NCBI RefSeq assembly: GCF_901933205.1
Contig: NC_044599.1
Coordinates: 2,492,841 to 2,556,840, forward strand
DNA: 64,000 nt
Origin: Camarhynchus parvulus
Lineage: Eukaryota; Chordata; Aves; Passeriformes; Thraupidae
Reading direction: 5' to 3'
This document shows, piece after piece, positions 60,044 through 64,000 of the stretch. A program made the position numbers and the translations under genes. Under the pieces are notes generated by a model, which had not been told where the DNA came from, searched no databases, and worked only from the letters and a program-made list of their open reading frames with translations. Within the stretch, counting starts at the first letter, position 1; every line of letters starts with the position of its first letter.

Positions 60044-63000
60044 TCCTGATGTCCAACCTGAGCCTGTCCTGCCACAGCTTGAGACTCTTCCCTCCCCTCC
60101 TGTCCCTGTTCCCTGGGAGCAGAGCCCGACCCCCCGGCTGTCCCCTCTTGCCAGGGCGCTGTGGAGAGACAGAAGGTCCCCCCTGAGCCTCCTTTTCTCC
60201 CGGGGGCAATTTCCTTGGAGCCCAGGAAGGGGATTTGCAGCATTTCGCCCTTTTCCAGCAGCCCACAGGCGTTGGGGCTGCCCCGAGAGCTCGGAGGCAG
60301 CTCCTGCTCTGCAGGGCTGTTCCGTGAGGAGTGAGGAAGAGGAGGAGGCGGGGAAGGGCCGGTGCGGGAGCTGGTGGGGAAGAGGATGGCGGGCGGGAGG
60401 AGGAAGGACGGGCGGACGCGAGCAAAGGCAGCGCGGAGGCTCAGAGACGGGAGGAGAGATTTTATTGAGGCCGGCTCGGGGGCGAGAAGCCCGGAGCGCG
60501 GCGCGGGGGAGTGAGGGGGTGTCCGTGGGCGAGGGGCAGCGAGCGCTTGTCCCGCCGGGCTCAGTTCTGGGCGATGACCTGGAAGGGAGGAAGGGCCGGG
60601 CTGAGCCGCGCGGGGCCGGGGCGGGCGCAGCGGTGCCCCGAGAGCGCCGGGGCTGAGCCCGGCCCGGCCCGGCCCGGCCGCCTTACGCTGTTGATCCAGG
60701 AGATGTAGGCGGAGACGCGGGTGAACACGGTGGGTTTGCGGGCGACGTTGCAGCCCTGGCTGGACACGAAGCTGGTGACGCCGTGCACCTGGTACTGCCC
60801 GTTGACGGCGCAGTGCAGGCCCGCCGGAATCGCCCTGCGGAGCGAGGAGCGGCGTGAGCCGGGGCTGCGGGGGCGCCGGGGGCGGCGGGGGCGGCGCGGG
60901 CCGCGGGCGCACCTGGCAGCCGGAGCGCACGCCGTCGCCGCCGGCGCACACCATGGTGTTCTTGACGGTGGAGCCCCAGTAGGACGCGCTGGAGCAGATC
61001 TGGTAGCTCACGACGGGCAGCTGGGCCTGGAGCAGGACGCTGGACAGCTGCCCGTTGGCTGCGGGGAGCGGGCGCCGGTCAGCGCCGCCTCGGAGCCGCG
61101 GAACGGCCCGGCCAAAGCAGAGCCCGCGGCCCCCGCGCAGCCCCTCCGGCCCCGTCCGTGCCCCCGGGGCTCGGCGCGGCCCCCGGCCGGCGCTGGGCAC
61201 CTGCGAGCCCCGGGCGCAGCCCCGAGCGGAGCCTCCCGGGGCCGTCCCGGCTCGGCGCCGCCGCGGCTGCCTGCGTTGGCCGCTGCGGGGGCGATTTGGG
61301 TCGGGGGGACCCGTCACCACTGCAGGGTCAGGCCCCAGCCCGTGATGTAGCAGGGGGTAGTTGTTGGGCAGGATGGTGCCCCTCCTGGGGCAGCACCGCC
61401 AGCTGCACGGCGCTGTTCAGGGTGGCCGAGCTGCTCAGGCGGAACAGGGCGATGTCGTAGCTGCCCGAGGGAGGGAGAGGATGTTACAAGGACCCCCCGA
61501 AGCCCGGCCGGGCTCCCCCCAGGTCCCCCGTTCCGAGGGCGTTACCCTGCGGCCACGTTGTTGCTGTTGTAGTAGGGGTGGACGACGATCCTGCTGACGC
61601 TGAAGACCTGCTCGGTGCCGTCGTTGCTGTAGAGGTTGTGCTCGCCGGCCACCACGCGGTATTGCAGGTTGCTGGCGGCAAGGCGCACAAACGCTCCGTC
61701 AGCGCCGAGCTGCGGGCAGCCCGAGCGGGAGCTGCTCCGGGAGGCTCCGAGCGGGAACAGGACGCTCCCAGAGAAGCCCCGTGGGGGCCGTGCCAAAAAG
61801 GAGGAGGCCAAAAGCCCTCCGAGGGCGGCTGCTCTGGTGCTTGGGGCAGCCGGGATTTCTGCTTGGAAGGGTTTCGGGGGAAAAGGAACTTTGGCGAGGG
61901 GAAGGAGGCGTCCCCGGCCCGCTCACTTGTTCACGCAGTGGGCAGCGGTCATCACCCAGTTCCTGTGGATGAGGGAGCCCCCGCAGGTGTGGTGCCAGCC
62001 GCCGCTGGAGTAATACTGCAGGGAGATCTGGAGAGGGGGCGAGACACGGCCCGGGGCTGAGCGCGGGGTCCCGGCGCGGGGAGAGCCCCGGGCCCGGCCC
62101 TGGGACGCCGGCAGGACCCACCTGGGAGGGCCAGGAGTGCGAGCGCGCCTCGGTGCCGCCGACCACCCGCTGCATGCCATCGAGATCCAGCTCGGAGCAG
62201 CGCCCTGGGGACAGAGGGACGGCGTCAGTCCCCACGGCCTCGGCTCAACGGGGCTTTCGGGGGTGCCGAGGCCGAAGGCTCCGGGCGGGACTCACCGCAC
62301 AGGGCGAGCGCGGCGAGGAGCACGAGCTGCAGCATCATGGTGGAGCGCTGTCCGCGGTGGGACCGAGCGCCGGCCCCGGGCGCTTTAACGGGGCGGCGGG
62401 AGGCGGCGCGGGAACGGCAGCAGGTGCCGCGGCCCCGCCGAGCGGCCTTGGCCCCTGTGCCAAAGCACACTCGGTCCCCGCGCAGCCCAGGGACGGCCCG
62501 AGCCCCCCTGGGCGCTGCAGCCCAGGGAGACGCTGCCCTGCGCTGGCACCTCGTGTCCCCGTGTCCCCGAGCCGTGTCACCGCTGGGTCCCCTCTCAGCC
62601 CCAAGAGGCCTTGGCTGCACCTCTGCCTGGCCTCGGTTCGTGGCATGGTTCCCGGCGCTTGATCCAACATCTGAGTGGAGCCACTTTGGCGCCGGGATGG
62701 GGAAATCGAGGCACAAACGGGGCATGACCGCCAGCCCCTCCCCAAGTCCCAGGCACAGCCGGCGCTGGAGCAGGGCCGGGGCTCCCTGGGGCCTGAGGTT
62801 GGGGCAGGAGGAAGCAGAGATAGGGTTTGAAAGAAAGCCTGGAGTTTTGGCCAAAACTCTGTCATTTTGTCCCCCTTGAGCTCCAAATGGAGATTGTTTT
62901 GGTGAGGAACATTGGCCCTTGAGGCACAGGCCTTGGCACTTGGGATCACAGCGGTCATGGGCTCCACCAGGTCAGAAAAAGTGATGGGAATAAAGCACCT

Positions 63001-63199
63001 GCTGCAGTTCTGCATTTATTCCCAAGGAAAACACAAAACTTCCCAGGAGCACCATTTCCAACTAATTCCATGTTTGTTCTATCAGCACCAAGGGCACACG
63101 GTGAGGGACAGCGGCAATGGCTCTGCCCCACACTGGGACACCCCAAGGCAAAGCTGAGCCCCCAGCTGTGGCACAAAGGGCTGTATACTCATTTTTGGG
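60044..63199 (-). repeat. Right arm of the CELA1 palindrome
   Basis: Inverted copy of 54839-58001, length 3156. Its inner 170 bases (60044-60210) are CR1 sequence on the minus strand. Differences from the left arm are scattered substitutions and short indels, several in homopolymers. Confidence 0.9.
60561..62338 (-). pseudogene. CELA1: CELA1, second inverted copy with frame disruptions
   Basis: Same eight exons on the minus strand: 62296-62338, 62122-62204, 61927-62027, 61546-61671, 61321-61460, 60913-61058, 60687-60834, 60561-60578. Exons 1-4, 6 and 8 keep the left copy's lengths. Exon 5 is 140 instead of 137 bases: an extra G in GAGGGGCACC, an extra C in TACCCCCTGC and an extra T in CCCTGCAG. 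These shift frame and meet TGA. Its donor is GTGGTG instead of GTGAGT. Exon 7 lacks two C just after the GDSGGP codons. As assembled it cannot encode a full protease, though the catalytic His and Asp codons are intact. Because three of the indels are in homopolymers, sequencing error is a real alternative. Its orientation, the same as BIN2, matches the ancestral gene. Confidence 0.85.
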
Positions 63200-64000
63200 C
63201 TAAATAGGGAGTTTCTGGTACAAGAAGTGTGAAGGATACTATGTGGGGAGCTCAGAATGGCCAGAGACATGATTTGTGTAAAATAAATCATCTCTTTATT
63301 TGAGGTTGAATGTCTAGGACACGTTCTCCCCCCTCCTGCCATGTTCAGGAGGATTTTTCCCCCCTAGAAATGATATGGCAACAGAAGTGGCAGCTACAGA
63401 AGTTGGGATAGAGAAAAAATCTGGAACAGAGGAGATGTGGCACCCAGGATCCTGTTCAGGAGGATTCTTTGGTGCCATTCAGGGAAAACTCCTCCTCTTC
63501 AGCACAAGCAGAATCGCACCCCGGAATCATCTTCATTTAATAATAACAATAATAAAACCAAGAATCTAACTTCCTCCCCCCTCCAAATCCGACGTGATTC
63601 CTAAGGCACAGATCCCAACTTCTCCCATTGCCCTCCAGGGGCCACCGCAAGCCCCGATCCCACCTCGCCGGGAGCAGCCCCACGGCCACCATTCTCCTCC
63701 TCGCCGGATTTTCCCGCCCAGATTCCCCATTTGGGGAGGCGCGTCCACGTTTTTAAAGCCCGACACGAACTGAAGAGTCTCTGGCTGGAGCCGGGATGGG
63801 GAGGACGAGCAGCGGCTTCCGAGGAGCATCGGCAGGAGCGTCCCCGCCACCACCGCTGCGTTTCGGGGTCCCTGGGGTGCCCCCGGCCGAGCCCGGCTCC
63901 CAAAGGCACGGGATTCAGTTCAAGGCAACCACGAAATGCAGCCTATTTAAGGCTTTCACTTCTTAAATTAAAGCGAACAAGGGAGTTTTTTGGATCCTGA
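63200..64000. other. Right edge, no gene confirmed
   Basis: Non-repetitive sequence with AATAAA-type signals on both strands (plus 63281-63286; minus at 63295-63300). In mammals the next gene is GALNT6 on the BIN2 strand, so this could be its 3' untranslated region, but no coding exon is visible. Confidence 0.3.

Overview
The window is avian genomic DNA, most likely from a songbird. It contains five vertebrate genes in the order POU6F1, DAZAP2, SMAGP, BIN2, CELA1, which is their order on human 12q13. It also contains bird-type CR1 LINE fragments and LTRs resembling passerine endogenous retroviruses. High GC, compact introns and an extreme load of minisatellites fit a small microchromosome; that placement is inferred. 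I recognised the genes by recalling vertebrate proteins, with no database search.

Layout. 0.4-19.8 kb: 5' coding exons of POU6F1 (minus strand; POU domain lies left of the window), with introns filled by tandem arrays and LTR insertions. 20-31.9 kb: arrays, C-rich and AT-rich DNA, a CpG island at 26.1-26.6 kb (probable POU6F1 promoter) and octamer-motif clusters at 26, 29.7 and 30.6 kb. 32.0-37.7 kb: complete DAZAP2 (plus strand), GC-rich and divergent, with a GC-AG first intron and intron arrays that copy one of its own splice donors. 38.8-43.6 kb: the two last coding exons of SMAGP (minus strand), separated by an intron built of a palindrome, nested solo LTRs and a repeat present three times. 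44-48 kb: arrays and unassigned DNA. 48.05-54.25 kb: BIN2 (minus strand, 11 coding exons), with a coding minisatellite and two apparent single-base frameshifts in its large C-terminal exon. 54.84-63.20 kb: a large palindrome of two arms of about 3.16 kb around a 2.04 kb spacer, each arm carrying CELA1; the left copy (plus strand) is intact, the right copy (minus strand) has several indels. 63.2-64 kb is unassigned.

The genes do not form one pathway: a neural POU transcription factor (POU6F1), a small proline-rich adaptor (DAZAP2), a small membrane glycoprotein (SMAGP), a leukocyte BAR-domain protein (BIN2) and a secreted digestive serine protease (CELA1). What unites the window is repeat biology. 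Arrays begin within a few to tens of bases of several splice donors, solo LTRs have turned into satellite arrays, and two palindromes have formed. The observations I would follow first are the DAZAP2 splice-donor array, the paired POU6F1-type sites around the POU6F1 promoter, the CELA1 palindrome and the LTR-to-satellite series.
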